The notes below the pieces were generated by a model. That model worked only from the letters and a program-made list of their open reading frames with translations. It searched no databases and had not been told where the DNA came from. Positions 40,390-49,024 of a DNA stretch of 64,000 bases are shown piece by piece; the stretch's first letter is position 1, and each line of letters opens with the position of its first letter. Location of the stretch: assembly GCF_004124235.1 (NCBI RefSeq), contig NZ_CP032487.1, positions 1,426,001 to 1,490,000 on the forward strand, written 5' to 3'. Made by a program: the position numbers and the translations under genes. Source of the DNA: Yersinia hibernica. Its GTDB lineage: Bacteria; Pseudomonadota; Gammaproteobacteria; Enterobacterales; Enterobacteriaceae.

Positions 40390-40815
40390 ATGGCAATGAA
40401 GTTGACGATGACAGATACCCCCGCGGCTGAAGATGTGGCAGAAATTATGGCCGGGTTGAAGGCTTTTAACCGCAATTTTGTTGGAGATAAGGGCCGTAAA
40501 CCATTAGCCGTGTTTATAACCGGTGAGCATGGTGAAAAGTTAGGGGGAATTACCGCCTATACCTTAGGCAATTATCTGAGTATTGAATTATTGTGGGTAT
40601 CAGATTCATTACGCCATTCTGGGGCTGGCAGTAAATTGATGCAGGCTGTGGAGCAAGAAGCAATACAACGTGGCTGTAAGTTCGCCCAAGTCGATACATT
40701 CAGTTTTCAAGCCCGCCCTTTTTATGAAAAACACGGATACCAATTGAAAATGGCGCTAGAAAATGTCGTAGATGAATATCATCGCTATTATTTGACTAAA
40801 GAGTTGGTGAGCTAA
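40390..40815 (+). CDS. GNAT-family N-acetyltransferase
   Basis: The 141-residue protein has the GNAT fold. A beta strand with GGITAYTLGNYLSIELLWV precedes the acetyl-CoA loop RHSGAGSKLMQAVEQEA (motif Q/RxxGxG/A), and the C-terminal FQARPFYEKHGYQ motif follows. The substrate is unknown; the closest remembered relatives are small cytosolic acetyltransferases. Two starts are possible (40390 and 40396), both near GAGGAA. Confidence 0.87.
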   Translation: MAMKLTMTDTPAAEDVAEIMAGLKAFNRNFVGDKGRKPLAVFITGEHGEKLGGITAYTLGNYLSIELLWVSDSLRHSGAGSKLMQAVEQEAIQRGCKFAQVDTFSFQARPFYEKHGYQLKMALENVVDEYHRYYLTKELVS

Positions 40816-41094
40816 ACTTTACTGAAAATAAGCTTAGATAGATAAAATCTGGTGGTATCAGCCAGTTATTAATAGCTAGGCGCACCATTGAGTTCAATCA
40901 CTCAAAAATGCACGGCGCTATTTACGCAATGTGACGTAATGGCTACGTGCATTATTTTATTTGGCTATACTCAGCCATGAGTACTCATCTTTTCATGGAA
41001 GCTCACATTTTCACTCAATAGCATCTATAGGACTTAATCTTTTCTTAGGTTAATCTGGTTTACAGGGGATTAACTCATGTAAAAGGATATGAAT

Positions 41095-42597
41095 ATGGCG
41101 GCCTCATCAAATAAAAAACTGTCATTGTGGTCATTAACTTCGTTGGTTGTCGGTTCAATGATAGGGGCTGGTATTTTTTCTTTACCTGCTACATTTGGCC
41201 GGGCAACTGGGGGCTTTGGCGCGCTGATTGCTTGGGGGATTGCAGGTGGCGGGATGCTGACTCTAGCCTTTGTTTTCCAAACTTTGGCACAACGCAAACC
41301 CGATCTCGACTCTGGTGTTTATATTTATGCTAAAACCGGATTTGGCGACTATGCCGGTTTTGCATCGGCGATTGGTTTTTGGGCTGGCGCCTGCATCGGC
41401 AGTGTCTCTTATTTTGTGTTGATTAAATCCACTTTGGGTGCATTTTTTCCGCTATTTGGCGACGGTAATACTTTATCCGCAGTGTTAATTGCATCATTCA
41501 TTTTGTGGAGTTTCCACTTTATGGTGTTACGCGGCATTAAAGAGGCGGCGACGATTAATACCATTGCCACTTTTGCCAAGGTGATTCCGATATTTATTTT
41601 TATTATTGTTTTGGCCTTTGCCTTTCACGGCGATACTTTCGCGTTAAATTTTTGGGGTACTCAGTCTTTGGGGTCTGTCGGTGACCTCTCCCATCTGGAT
41701 GATTATGGTTATACCGGCCATGCCGCATTAGAAATAGGCGCGGGCTCTGAGACTTTATTTTCCCAAATTCGTAGCACGATGCTGGTCACGGTATTTGTTT
41801 TTGTTGGCATTGAAGGCGCGAGTGTTTATTCCCGCTATGCCAAAGAAAGAAAACACGTTGGTATTGCAACTGTTTTAGGTTTTATTGGCGTTTTATGCCT
41901 GCTGGTGTTGGTGACGATGCTCTCTTATGGTGTGCTGCTGCGCCCTGACCTGGCGGCATTACGTCAGCCGTCGATGGCAGGGGTATTGGAGCAGGTAGTG
42001 GGCCGCTGGGGAGCCATATTTATCAGTGTCGGGTTGATTATTTCGGTGATGGGGGCCTACCTGTCATGGACTTTACTGGCTGCTGAAGCACTTTATTGCG
42101 CAGCCAAAAGCAATATCATGCCCAGCATATTGGCAACGGAGAATAAACACGGGGTACCCTGCGCAGCAGTTTGGATGTCGAATATTTTTATCCAATTATT
42201 CTTAATTGTTACGCTTTTCACCGAATATGCTTTCCAGCTTGCACTTGAGTTAACCAGCTCATTGGTTCTGATTCCCTATCTCTTAGTTGCGGCATATGGT
42301 TTGAAATTGGCTTGGACTCGAGAGACTTATACTGCAGAGTCGAAAGATCGTAAGAAAGATTTTATTATTGCATTGATAGCCACGTTCTATGCCGTATTGA
42401 TGGTGTATGCCGGCGGTTTGAAATATATATTACTATCAGCCGTGATATATGGCCCAGGAACCTTGCTGTTTATTGTCGCTAAACGCGAGCAGAAGAAATT
42501 AATCTTTTCAGCAATTGAAAAATGTCTTTTTGCTGTGGCACTCATTGCGGCGGTTGCGGCGCTATACAGCCTTTCGACGGGTATCATCACCGTGTGA
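41095..42597 (+). CDS. Basic amino acid/polyamine antiporter (APC family, YdgI/ArcD-like)
   Basis: The 500-residue protein has about 12-13 spans of the APA antiporter family. The signature LTSLVVGSMIGAGIFSLPATF lies in the first span, FVFVGIEGASVYSRYAKER near residue 240, and SVMGAYLSWTLLAAE near 320. The family exchanges arginine/ornithine, lysine/cadaverine or similar pairs; it reads closest to E. coli YdgI, a putative arginine/ornithine antiporter. ATG 41095 is better spaced from AAGG than ATG 41089. No decarboxylase or deiminase gene is beside it to settle the substrate. Confidence 0.85.
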   Translation: MAASSNKKLSLWSLTSLVVGSMIGAGIFSLPATFGRATGGFGALIAWGIAGGGMLTLAFVFQTLAQRKPDLDSGVYIYAKTGFGDYAGFASAIGFWAGACIGSVSYFVLIKSTLGAFFPLFGDGNTLSAVLIASFILWSFHFMVLRGIKEAATINTIATFAKVIPIFIFIIVLAFAFHGDTFALNFWGTQSLGSVGDLSHLDDYGYTGHAALEIGAGSETLFSQIRSTMLVTVFVFVGIEGASVYSRYAKERKHVGIATVLGFIGVLCLLVLVTMLSYGVLLRPDLAALRQPSMAGVLEQVVGRWGAIFISVGLIISVMGAYLSWTLLAAEALYCAAKSNIMPSILATENKHGVPCAAVWMSNIFIQLFLIVTLFTEYAFQLALELTSSLVLIPYLLVAAYGLKLAWTRETYTAESKDRKKDFIIALIATFYAVLMVYAGGLKYILLSAVIYGPGTLLFIVAKREQKKLIFSAIEKCLFAVALIAAVAALYSLSTGIITV

Positions 42598-42860
42598 CAA
42601 ACACTGTATATTGAGTGAGAATAGTCTGAGTCAGGTTCTGGCCTGGCTATGGCGTGCAATACATTATCTATCTTAATGTGTATAGAATATTCCCCTATTT
42701 TTACAAGGGATGGGCTTGATCTATAACACAGACTACGACAGGATCGCGTTGGAAAAGCCGGCTATCTGGCGAGTGTTCGTATGGTTTTCGATAAAATACG
42801 CCCAAAAAAACGCGGTTTTTCTTATGTGGGATCATGGCTGGCGTGTTTCTGCCAGTAGGT

Positions 42861-43007
42861 ATGATTGTGAAAAAAAGACAAAATATTACCCAGAATAGCG
42901 ACTATTCAACGGGAATTGGCGATGTGCAATTTGCACTCGTAGTTTTACTGACAACATCATTTTTGCTGATTGCAATAACGTTGATTGTCATTCTATGGTT
43001 AATTTGA
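42861..43007 (+). CDS. Small single-span membrane protein, 46-48 residues
   Basis: A short frame starts at ATG 42861 (or GTG 42867, better spaced from AGTAGG) and ends at TGA 43007. It encodes a basic and polar N-terminus (KKRQNITQNSDYST) followed by one long hydrophobic span (FALVVLLTTSFLLIAITLIVILW) at the C-terminus. This is the architecture of many regulatory or toxic small proteins. I do not recognise it. Another small membrane gene follows after 26 bp on the same strand, which supports both. Confidence 0.6.
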   Translation: MIVKKRQNITQNSDYSTGIGDVQFALVVLLTTSFLLIAITLIVILWLI

Positions 43008-43033
43008 TACGCCGTAGACATTAGGGAGATTAT

Positions 43034-43198
43034 ATGGACAAGAGTTTGTTTGATGACAATAAAGTTATCGCATTGATTGGTTTACTATTGGCTGCACTTA
43101 TTGTGGTTAGCACCATGTTCGTGATGACTTACATGGCAGACCGGCAACGCAACGAAATACCAACCATTGATGTGCAGAATTGCTACAAGAAAGACTGA
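43034..43198 (+). CDS. Small single-span membrane protein, 54 residues
   Basis: ATG 43034 follows AGGGAGA at good distance and the frame runs 54 codons to TGA 43198. The peptide has a polar start (MDKSLFDDNK), one hydrophobic span (VIALIGLLLAALIVVSTMFV) and a charged tail with one cysteine (DRQRNEIPTID...CYKKD). It follows the previous small gene by 26 bp, so they may be an operon. It converges on the MarA-like regulator. Function unknown. Confidence 0.7.
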   Translation: MDKSLFDDNKVIALIGLLLAALIVVSTMFVMTYMADRQRNEIPTIDVQNCYKKD

Positions 43199-43256
43199 GA
43201 TTATATTCGCCGAATAGCGCTGATAGGCATCCAGGCGAATAGTGATATTGCGGGGA

Positions 43257-43643
43257 TTATGCCAATTTCTGGTGAATAGCATGCAGGGGCAAGGCGATAT
43301 TGAGGTCAATATCGGTATTTTGCCGAAAGTCATACGGGGTTATCCCGTAACGTTTTCTGAACATGTAAGTAAAGTGCGACTGTGAACCAAAGCCAAAATC
43401 CAAAGCAATATCAAAAATAGTGCTATCACTGCTTCTCAGTTGGTAGACAGCACCCGCTAAACGTCTTTCACGAATGTATTTACCTAACGATACCCCGGTC
43501 ACTTCTTTAAATATTTTCTGCATATGCCAAAGCGAATAGCCTGAGTACGCGGCGAGCTCTTCGAGGTAGATGACCCGCCCCAGGTGGGTTTCGACCCATT
43601 TACTGAGGGCGCAGACTAACGCGAGATGATTTTCTTGTGACAT
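43257..43643 (-). CDS. MarA/SoxS-type AraC regulator
   Basis: The 128-residue protein consists of essentially only the two-helix-turn-helix AraC DNA-binding domain, as in MarA, SoxS, RamA and TetD. Typical segments are SGYSLWHMQKIFKEVTGVSLGKYIRERRLA and FGSQSHFTYMFRKRYGITP, the latter with the family FGF/FGS second-helix pattern. Such proteins act as monomers and turn on efflux and outer-membrane stress genes. Yersinia has more than one MarA-like gene; which this is cannot be told. The product has a divergent C-terminus. No marR/marC neighbours are present. Confidence 0.87.
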   Translation of the reverse strand: MSQENHLALVCALSKWVETHLGRVIYLEELAAYSGYSLWHMQKIFKEVTGVSLGKYIRERRLAGAVYQLRSSDSTIFDIALDFGFGSQSHFTYMFRKRYGITPYDFRQNTDIDLNIALPLHAIHQKLA

Positions 43644-43883
43644 TATTTAGTCTGTTTTTTCTGGTTAGGAGTAGTGCAGTATACACAAGTTGAATCTAAC
43701 AACACAAAACACCAAATTACCCGCGATTGGCGGAAATGAATCGTGAAGACTTTTCAGCGCATATTTGCAAAAGAACTTTCTGGTGCCATAGTAAGAGAGT
43801 AGTGTCATCTGAGAGGGGAGTGTACCCCGAGGATAAAGGGCTGAGTTTGGAAAAATAGAAAGTGAAAATGATGAGGTGATCGC

Positions 43884-43997
43884 ATGTTGATAACAGTGAT
43901 TATGACTCTAATAGCGGTTGTGGGTGTAACCGTTTTTCTAAAAATGCCAGTAATGGTTCTGCACAAAGGTAAAGGCGCAGGAGGTGATGAACTGTGA
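43884..43997 (+). CDS. Small single-span membrane protein, 37 residues
   Basis: ATG 43884 follows GAGG at seven bases and the 37-codon frame stops at TGA 43997. It has one hydrophobic span directly at the N-terminus (MLITVIMTLIAVVGVTVFL) and a short Lys/Gly-rich tail (HKGKGAGGDEL). A clean terminator follows 46 bases later, which supports a dedicated small transcript. It diverges from the MarA-like gene. Not recognised. Confidence 0.65.
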   Translation: MLITVIMTLIAVVGVTVFLKMPVMVLHKGKGAGGDEL

Positions 43998-44043
43998 GAC
44001 TAGGAATATTGTGACCAGTATAGACTCAATAACTTCTTCTCTG

Positions 44044-44080
44044 AACCAGGTGATTGATAACCATCATACCTGGTTTTTTT
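44044..44080 (+). terminator. Terminator of the 37-residue gene
   Basis: AACCAGGT and ACCTGGTT pair around a 16-base loop and are followed by TTTTT. Confidence 0.85.
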
Positions 44081-44308
44081 ATGTCCAATTTTTGCCTCTG
44101 AAGTCATTGTACGGAACTCCTCCGGCACCGGTCTTTTCCGGTGATAAACTCTTTGGATGTTGATTCAATGAGCTGAGTTATCTCTGTAAATCATTCATTA
44201 ATCACAGATAACGTTAATTGATGAAATTGTGAACATGACACTGTCGGCTAAAGAAATATATCAGTTGGCGTGATATCCTTGACAGATATTATTGTGAAGG
44301 AATTATTT

Positions 44309-44548
44309 ATGTCTGAAATGTTCACTAATGACCAAGAACTGGTCTCTGATCTGGTCGCCTGCCAATTGGTTATCAAACAAATTCTCGATGTGATTGACAT
44401 CATTGCGCCAGCAGAAGTGCGGGATAAAATGTCTCACCAACTTAAATCCATTGATTTTTCCTCGCATCCTGCGGGGGCAGACCCAGTGACTAAACGCGCA
44501 ATTGAGAAAGCCATTGCTTTGATTGATATGAAGTTTACGCAAAAATAA
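44309..44548 (+). CDS. DUF2594 family protein (YecF-like)
   Basis: The 79-residue protein is helical and acidic with no export signal. It shows the DUF2594 layout seen in E. coli YecF: an N-terminal helix with [18 protein letters not shown] and a C-terminal helix with [12 protein letters not shown]. Function unknown. ATG 44309 follows GAAGGAA; the 13 upstream in-frame codons are not expected to be used. Confidence 0.7.
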   Translation: MSEMFTNDQELVSDLVACQLVIKQILDVIDIIAPAEVRDKMSHQLKSIDFSSHPAGADPVTKRAIEKAIALIDMKFTQK

Positions 44549-44566
44549 CCGAGCAGCGGTTGAGTT

Positions 44567-44593
44567 TGGGTCTGTACATTTACCACAGACCCA
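44567..44593. terminator. Hairpin between the convergent YecF-like and yobH genes
   Basis: TGGGTCTGT and ACAGACCCA form a perfect 9-bp stem with a 9-base loop between two convergent genes, without a U-tract. Probably a shared mRNA 3' end. Confidence 0.5.
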
Positions 44594-44641
44594 GCGCAGG
44601 GGGAACAACGCCGATGCCGGCGAGTTCATTCTCACTGTGGG

Positions 44642-44875
44642 TTAGTCAAATACATTATTACCCATTTTTTTGACTAACGGGCAGTTGCTGACGCCGATAA
44701 TGCCATTTTCTCCGTTTATAAATTGAGCGGTTGATATGCTTCTGGCTGTTAAATATTTGCATTGCAAACCGAGGCCCGCGGCGTTCTTTCCACTGCCAAT
44801 CAGGACACCATAGCCTGAAAAAAGCAGGGCTAAGTATATAATTGCTGCTACCAAGAAAAGTCTAAATAAGCTCAT
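44642..44875 (-). CDS. yobH: YobH family exported/membrane protein
   Basis: The 77-residue protein has an N-terminal hydrophobic segment (FLVAAIIYLALLFSGYGVLIGS) that may be a signal or an anchor. The YobH core follows: KNAAGLGLQCKYLTARSISTAQ and a CP near the end. It parallels E. coli YobH, which also sits next to mgrB. Function unknown. The start is preceded by AAGGAG at seven bases. Confidence 0.9.
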   Translation of the reverse strand: MSLFRLFLVAAIIYLALLFSGYGVLIGSGKNAAGLGLQCKYLTARSISTAQFINGENGIIGVSNCPLVKKMGNNVFD

Positions 44876-45119
44876 ATGGTTACTCCTTGTAATTAGTTTT
44901 ACTTATTATATGGTGGGTATATTTAACAGTTTAGCTTGTAATAATGAGTGAGTTAATAGTAAAAATCCCAAACCCTACTGGTTTATAGAGTTAAATCGTA
45001 AAATAACCTATAAAGTGGCGTACTAATGCGATAACAAACATTAGTAATGCTATCTTGGCTATAACTGGTTGATGTTTAGTAAAGTATAATTTAAAAAAAT
45101 GTTGAATAAGGTGCCTGAT

Positions 45120-45263
45120 TTGAACATTAAGAAACTTGTTGCAGCGGTAGTGATCATCGCCGTTTGTTGCTTGTTTTATCTGTTAGCCCTTGATAGTTAT
45201 TGTGACCAAGGGGGAACTTTTTCTATGGGTATCTGTACCATCACGTCAATTATTCCATGGTAA
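45120..45263 (+). CDS. mgrB: PhoQ inhibitor MgrB
   Basis: MgrB is a small inner-membrane protein that binds the PhoQ periplasmic domain and dampens PhoPQ signalling. The 47-codon frame starts at TTG 45120, eight bases after AAGG. It gives a span KKLVAAVVIIAVCCLFYLLAL followed by a periplasmic part with the conserved cysteines and terminal Trp (YCDQGG...GICTITSIIPW). Length equals E. coli MgrB, and it is flanked by yobH and yebO as there. The start is not ATG: GTG 45111 is an in-frame alternative without a ribosome site. Confidence 0.92.
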   Translation: MNIKKLVAAVVIIAVCCLFYLLALDSYCDQGGTFSMGICTITSIIPW

Positions 45264-45415
45264 CAATAAGCTATTATTCGCATTTATAATAACCAATGAA
45301 AACTATTACTCAATGTTATTGTTATTGAGTGTTAATTATCTGCGCCGATTGACCTTTGTCATGATGAGAGTGATAAGATAGTGTCTTCGCCACGAAGGTA
45401 ATAGTAGGGTAGTCA

Positions 45416-45691
45416 ATGTTAGAGACAAATATGGGCGCAATGGGTATTTTCCCCATTGCTTTATCGCTGTTTACCGTCATTTTTTTCTTGATAGTTTGGT
45501 TCTTTTTGAGCCGTGCCAGCGTACGAGCAAATGAACAAGTCCGCTTGTTGCAAGACCTGCTTGAGCAGCAGAAACAGCAAACAGAATTACTGAAAGCATT
45601 ACTGGCAAATGCAACGGGTGTCAGTGATTTTGAAAGTGACAGTGATAGTGTTTCTCCCCTCGATTTCAAAGGTGTTATTCCGGAGAGATAA
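45416..45691 (+). CDS. yebO: YebO family membrane protein
   Basis: The 91-residue protein has one span ([20 protein letters not shown]) followed by a cytoplasmic coiled-coil-like stretch ([26 protein letters not shown]) and an acidic tail ending in PER. It matches E. coli YebO in layout (RASxRxNEQ...LL..Q). YebO function is unknown. It is downstream of mgrB. In E. coli yebO lies between yobF and mgrB; here 4.3 kb of other genes separate it from yobF. Confidence 0.88.
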   Translation: MLETNMGAMGIFPIALSLFTVIFFLIVWFFLSRASVRANEQVRLLQDLLEQQKQQTELLKALLANATGVSDFESDSDSVSPLDFKGVIPER

Positions 45692-45701
45692 ACTCATTCG
45701 G

Positions 45702-45729
45702 CTCTGGCGCTGCTACTTAGCAGTGTCAG
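45702..45729 (+). terminator. Hairpin downstream of yebO
   Basis: CTCTG.C.CTGCT and AGCAG.G.CAGAG pair nearly perfectly across ACTT. There is no strong U-tract, so it may protect the yebO mRNA end. Confidence 0.45.
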
Positions 45730-45912
45730 AGTGATACTCACCTCGACAGATATAATCCCTTCTTTCTCTTTCCTTTTATATTCCTGTATATGCTTGCTTT
45801 TCTTCTGATGCTATAGGGTAGCGCGGGATATCGGGCTAAATATAAGCCGGATTGGTTGTCATAAATTTGTCTTAATTTCGCCGTAATGTAGCCTGAACTT
45901 TTCAGAACAACG

Positions 45913-46221
45913 GTGATTCGGATGATTAAATGGTATGAAGAAAGTGACAGCGAAGTGAATAGAAGTATTGCATTACTGGCCGGTGAAGATCCCGATAAAT
46001 GGTATCCGTATGGTGGTATTAAAGGTAAGGATTATTGCAAAAACCCTTCCGATGCTTGGCCTATCATTTATGCCAATAAAATTGGCCTCTACTCACCCGA
46101 AGTTAATGATGACAATCAGTGGAATGCCAGAATAATTAACTCTCGAGGAGAGTGGCAAGCTTATAGCCAAAGCCCGCTGCGAGCGGCGATGATCTGTTAT
46201 TTACTCAGTCGAGAAGTTTGA
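45913..46221 (+). CDS. NinX-like (DUF2591) phage-type protein
   Basis: The 102-residue protein shows the DUF2591/NinX pattern: SEVNRSIALLAG near the start, then NPSDAWPIIYANKIGL, and the C-terminal W..Y..SPLRAAMICYLL motif. NinX genes belong to the nin region of lambdoid phages; their role is not established. Starts at GTG 45913 or ATG 45922, both with weak ribosome sites. Together with the next gene it looks like a phage remnant. Confidence 0.7.
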   Translation: MIRMIKWYEESDSEVNRSIALLAGEDPDKWYPYGGIKGKDYCKNPSDAWPIIYANKIGLYSPEVNDDNQWNARIINSRGEWQAYSQSPLRAAMICYLLSREV

Positions 46222-46322
46222 TAACTCATCACGAGAATTTTCAGCAAAAGTGGATATCCCGCTTTATTTAACGAGCGGGAATGGCAAACGGCAAAAGTTT
46301 TTTGACTGTTTTCGTGGGGCTG

Positions 46323-46571
46323 ATGATGAAACGTATTATTAAAGGTGACTCAAATTTATCCCACCTGGTTATTGCCCATGCAGCAATTGACCACCATCAA
46401 AAATCTTATGGCGAGCGGCGTCAGGGTTGGCCTTCAACTTATCTTATTCGTTACAAAAATAATCGTGTCGCGGTTGAAGTCGTCACCCGGCGTCAGTCTT
46501 ATGTGGCGACATTAATGATTGGTGCCCGAAATTTAAGTAAGTTATGTGGTATTTCAGCGTTACATCTCTGA
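46323..46571 (+). CDS. DUF4060-like small phage-type protein
   Basis: An 82-residue protein starting MMKRIIKGDSNLSHL with the segment STYLIRYKNNRVAVEVVTRRQSYVATLMIG, which fits the DUF4060 family of phage-associated proteins. ATG 46323 and 46326 are close alternatives; the frame opens earlier (46281) in sequence that looks non-coding. Function unknown. It is 100 bp from the NinX-like gene, same strand. Confidence 0.6.
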   Translation: MMKRIIKGDSNLSHLVIAHAAIDHHQKSYGERRQGWPSTYLIRYKNNRVAVEVVTRRQSYVATLMIGARNLSKLCGISALHL

Positions 46572-46763
46572 GCTTTATTGATGGGGCAGATCAATAAAAA
46601 AGTTAGGCATATATAATGTGGGGTGATTGATTTCTGTCCAGTGGCTCACTAATGGCCTTAATCCTTGCTGCAATCAGGTTTAAGTGTTAAAAAACCGCCG
46701 TAGATTCATTTACCAGGGGCGCTTTTTACCTCGTCAGTGTATAAGAGTGCGGCAGAGGATAGG

Positions 46764-48155
46764 ATGGAACAGCAGTTACAGGATTCAACACTAAAACGTG
46801 GTTTAAAAAACCGACATATTCAGTTGATTGCTCTGGGGGGAGCTATCGGCACTGGGCTATTTCTGGGGATAGCACAGACCATCAAGATGGCTGGCCCATC
46901 GGTGATATTGGGCTATGCCATTGGCGGATTTATTGCATTCCTGATTATGCGCCAGTTAGGTGAAATGGTGGTCGAGGAGCCTGTAGCTGGCTCATTCAGT
47001 CATTTTGCCTACAAATATTGGGGCGATTTCGCGGGGTTCTTGTCGGGTTGGAACTACTGGGCGATGTTTATCTTGGTCGGGATGGCCGAATTAACTGCGG
47101 TAGGTATTTATATTCAATATTGGTGGCCAGAAATTCCAACATGGGTTTCAGCCGCAATATTCTTTGTTCTAATCAATGCCATCAATCTTGTTAACGTCCG
47201 TATGTATGGTGAAACTGAGTTTTGGTTCGCTATCATCAAGGTTGCCGCCATCATTGGTATGATAGTGTTTGGCGCATATCTGTTGGCATCAGGTTCGGGT
47301 GGGCCAAATGCTTCCGTCACCAATCTCTGGGCGCAGGGGGGCTTTATGCCTCATGGCTTTAGTGGGCTGGTGATGGCTATGGCTGTGATTATGTTTTCTT
47401 TCGGTGGCTTGGAAATGGTCGGTATCACTGCCGCAGAAGCTGAAGATCCACATCATAGTATTCCTAAAGCGACTAATCAGGTTGTCTACCGTATTCTTAT
47501 CTTTTATATCGGCTCATTAGCGGTGCTTTTATCCCTTTATCCATGGGGCAAAGTCGTGGAGGGCGGTAGCCCTTTTGTGATGATTTTCCATGCGCTGGAC
47601 AGTAATTTGGTGGCGACAATTCTCAACGTGGTGGTGTTGACCGCAGCATTATCAGTCTACAACAGTGGGGTTTATTGCAATAGCCGCATGTTGTTTGGCC
47701 TGGCATCACAGGGAAATGCGCCCAAGTTATTGACCAAAGTTAATAAGCGCGGGGTACCCATTCTGTCAATTGCGCTTTCTGCTTTGGCGACTTCTGCTGG
47801 CGTAGTCATTAACTATATTATGCCCGGTAAGGCATTTGAATTACTGATGGCGCTGGTGGTATCAACATTAGTCATCAATTGGGTCATGATTTGCCTAGCC
47901 CACCTGAAATTCCGTGCAGCAAAAGAACGAGAGGGGGTGGTACCGCGTTTCAAAGCATTATGGTACCCCTATGGTAATTATCTGTGTTTGCTCTTCCTAA
48001 TGCTGATTCTGGTCATTATGTATCTTACTGATGGAATTCAGATTTCGGTGCTGATGATTCCAGCATGGATTGCACTATTATGGTGCGGATTTATATTGAC
48101 TCGGCGCAAAGGTAAAAATAGCCAATCGAAAGTGGAAGGTTCAAGCACAGTCTAA
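46764..48155 (+). CDS. Aromatic amino acid permease (PheP/AroP type)
   Basis: The 463-residue, 12-span APC permease imports phenylalanine and possibly tyrosine/tryptophan by proton symport. The N-terminal LKRGLKNRHIQLIALGGAIG, FLIMRQLGEMVVEEPVAGSFSHFAYKYWG and MFSFGGLEMVGITAAEAEDP segments are shared by AroP and PheP. Some blocks (MFILVGMAELTAVGIYIQYWW, NLVNVRMYGETEFW) read more like PheP, others (NVVVLTAALSVYNSGVYCNSRMLFGL) more like AroP. I therefore give no symbol. ATG 46764 has GAGGATAGG directly before it. It is an insertion relative to the E. coli yebO-yobF neighbourhood. Confidence 0.9.
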   Translation: MEQQLQDSTLKRGLKNRHIQLIALGGAIGTGLFLGIAQTIKMAGPSVILGYAIGGFIAFLIMRQLGEMVVEEPVAGSFSHFAYKYWGDFAGFLSGWNYWAMFILVGMAELTAVGIYIQYWWPEIPTWVSAAIFFVLINAINLVNVRMYGETEFWFAIIKVAAIIGMIVFGAYLLASGSGGPNASVTNLWAQGGFMPHGFSGLVMAMAVIMFSFGGLEMVGITAAEAEDPHHSIPKATNQVVYRILIFYIGSLAVLLSLYPWGKVVEGGSPFVMIFHALDSNLVATILNVVVLTAALSVYNSGVYCNSRMLFGLASQGNAPKLLTKVNKRGVPILSIALSALATSAGVVINYIMPGKAFELLMALVVSTLVINWVMICLAHLKFRAAKEREGVVPRFKALWYPYGNYLCLLFLMLILVIMYLTDGIQISVLMIPAWIALLWCGFILTRRKGKNSQSKVEGSSTV

Positions 48156-48177
48156 TTAGCTGGTGATACAGCAATAA

Positions 48178-48217
48178 AAATAGCCGGACTATCGCAGTGA
48201 AGTCCGGCTATTTTTTT
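48178..48217 (+). terminator. Terminator of the aromatic permease gene
   Basis: AAATAGCCGGACT and AGTCCGGCTATTT form a perfect 13-bp stem followed by a T run. Confidence 0.93.
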
Positions 48218-48409
48218 CTATTGTATTACTCATAAAGAGTTATATATTGTTTACATTATCGGCAATAAATAAGACAGACAATAGCAGTATTATAATAGGT
48301 GAAGGCTATCACCTATTTTGGCATGAGTGCGGTTAATTGAGATTGATTCTTAATAACGCAATATAACCACTTTGATTGCATGGTTAAATGAATTGAATAG
48401 TATATTCAA

Positions 48410-49024
48410 TTAGAATTGCCAGCGCATCCAAGTAAACAATACATTACCATTATTATAAGTACCGGGAATATAGGTAGTTTGTAGAGCAAACTTATTATAC
48501 TCAATAGACAGCAGCGGCAAAGGTAATGGAATTGGAATGTAATGATATTCATGGCGAGCGGTAATACTGGCGGTAAAACCGACCCCAAAACGCCAGCCAT
48601 CCATTTCCCCCGGAATCCACATTTTTTGATAGCCATAACCTATAATTGGTTCGACTTTATTATGTGAGTCCATAAATGCCATCGCATAGACCGCATGCCA
48701 GTTGTTATCCTCATCATAGCGATACTTACCGTAACCGATACCCCAAGGGCGCTCATTGTATGACTCTATCTTGTCATCATCATAGGTCCAGCGGTTGTGC
48801 CACGTATTCAGCGGGATATACAGTTCTTGATTGGGGGAATCCCACGCGAGTGAGATATTGTGCATCAGGCGGTGCCACAGATTGCCATTATCTGCTGATG
48901 GCGCATCTGTTTGATCGGGTGAAGTATTGGCGGGGGGGGATTTACCCTCGGCCAGAACCGCGTCAGTCTGGCCGAGCCAAAGGCTACAGAACAGACACGC
49001 GGTAACAATATGTTTATAATTCAT
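48410..49024 (-). CDS. pagP: Lipid A palmitoyltransferase PagP
   Basis: PagP is an outer-membrane barrel enzyme that moves palmitate from phospholipids to lipid A, a classical PhoP-activated resistance step. The 204-residue precursor has a signal peptide of about 25 residues and a polar linker. The barrel keeps the catalytic residues: the His in NTWHNRW and the Asp-Ser in AFMDSHN. Further matches are GYGYQKMWIPGEMDGWRFG and a Phe C-terminus. The linker after the signal is longer than in E. coli. In E. coli pagP neighbours cspE; here it diverges from yobF-cspC. A weak PhoP-like repeat (CGTTAT-N5-CGTTTA, minus strand, about 49155) lies upstream. Confidence 0.93.
   Translation of the reverse strand: MNYKHIVTACLFCSLWLGQTDAVLAEGKSPPANTSPDQTDAPSADNGNLWHRLMHNISLAWDSPNQELYIPLNTWHNRWTYDDDKIESYNERPWGIGYGKYRYDEDNNWHAVYAMAFMDSHNKVEPIIGYGYQKMWIPGEMDGWRFGVGFTASITARHEYHYIPIPLPLPLLSIEYNKFALQTTYIPGTYNNGNVLFTWMRWQF

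Noticed and set aside
42710..42898. 62-codon frame upstream of the small membrane genes
   Set aside because: It overlaps the better-supported small membrane frame at 42861 in another frame, and its composition is not protein-like.
44965..45119. PhoP box upstream of mgrB
   Set aside because: Only half-site-like GGTTTA and GTTTA stretches are seen, without a partner at the correct 11-bp period. A position-weight search would be needed.
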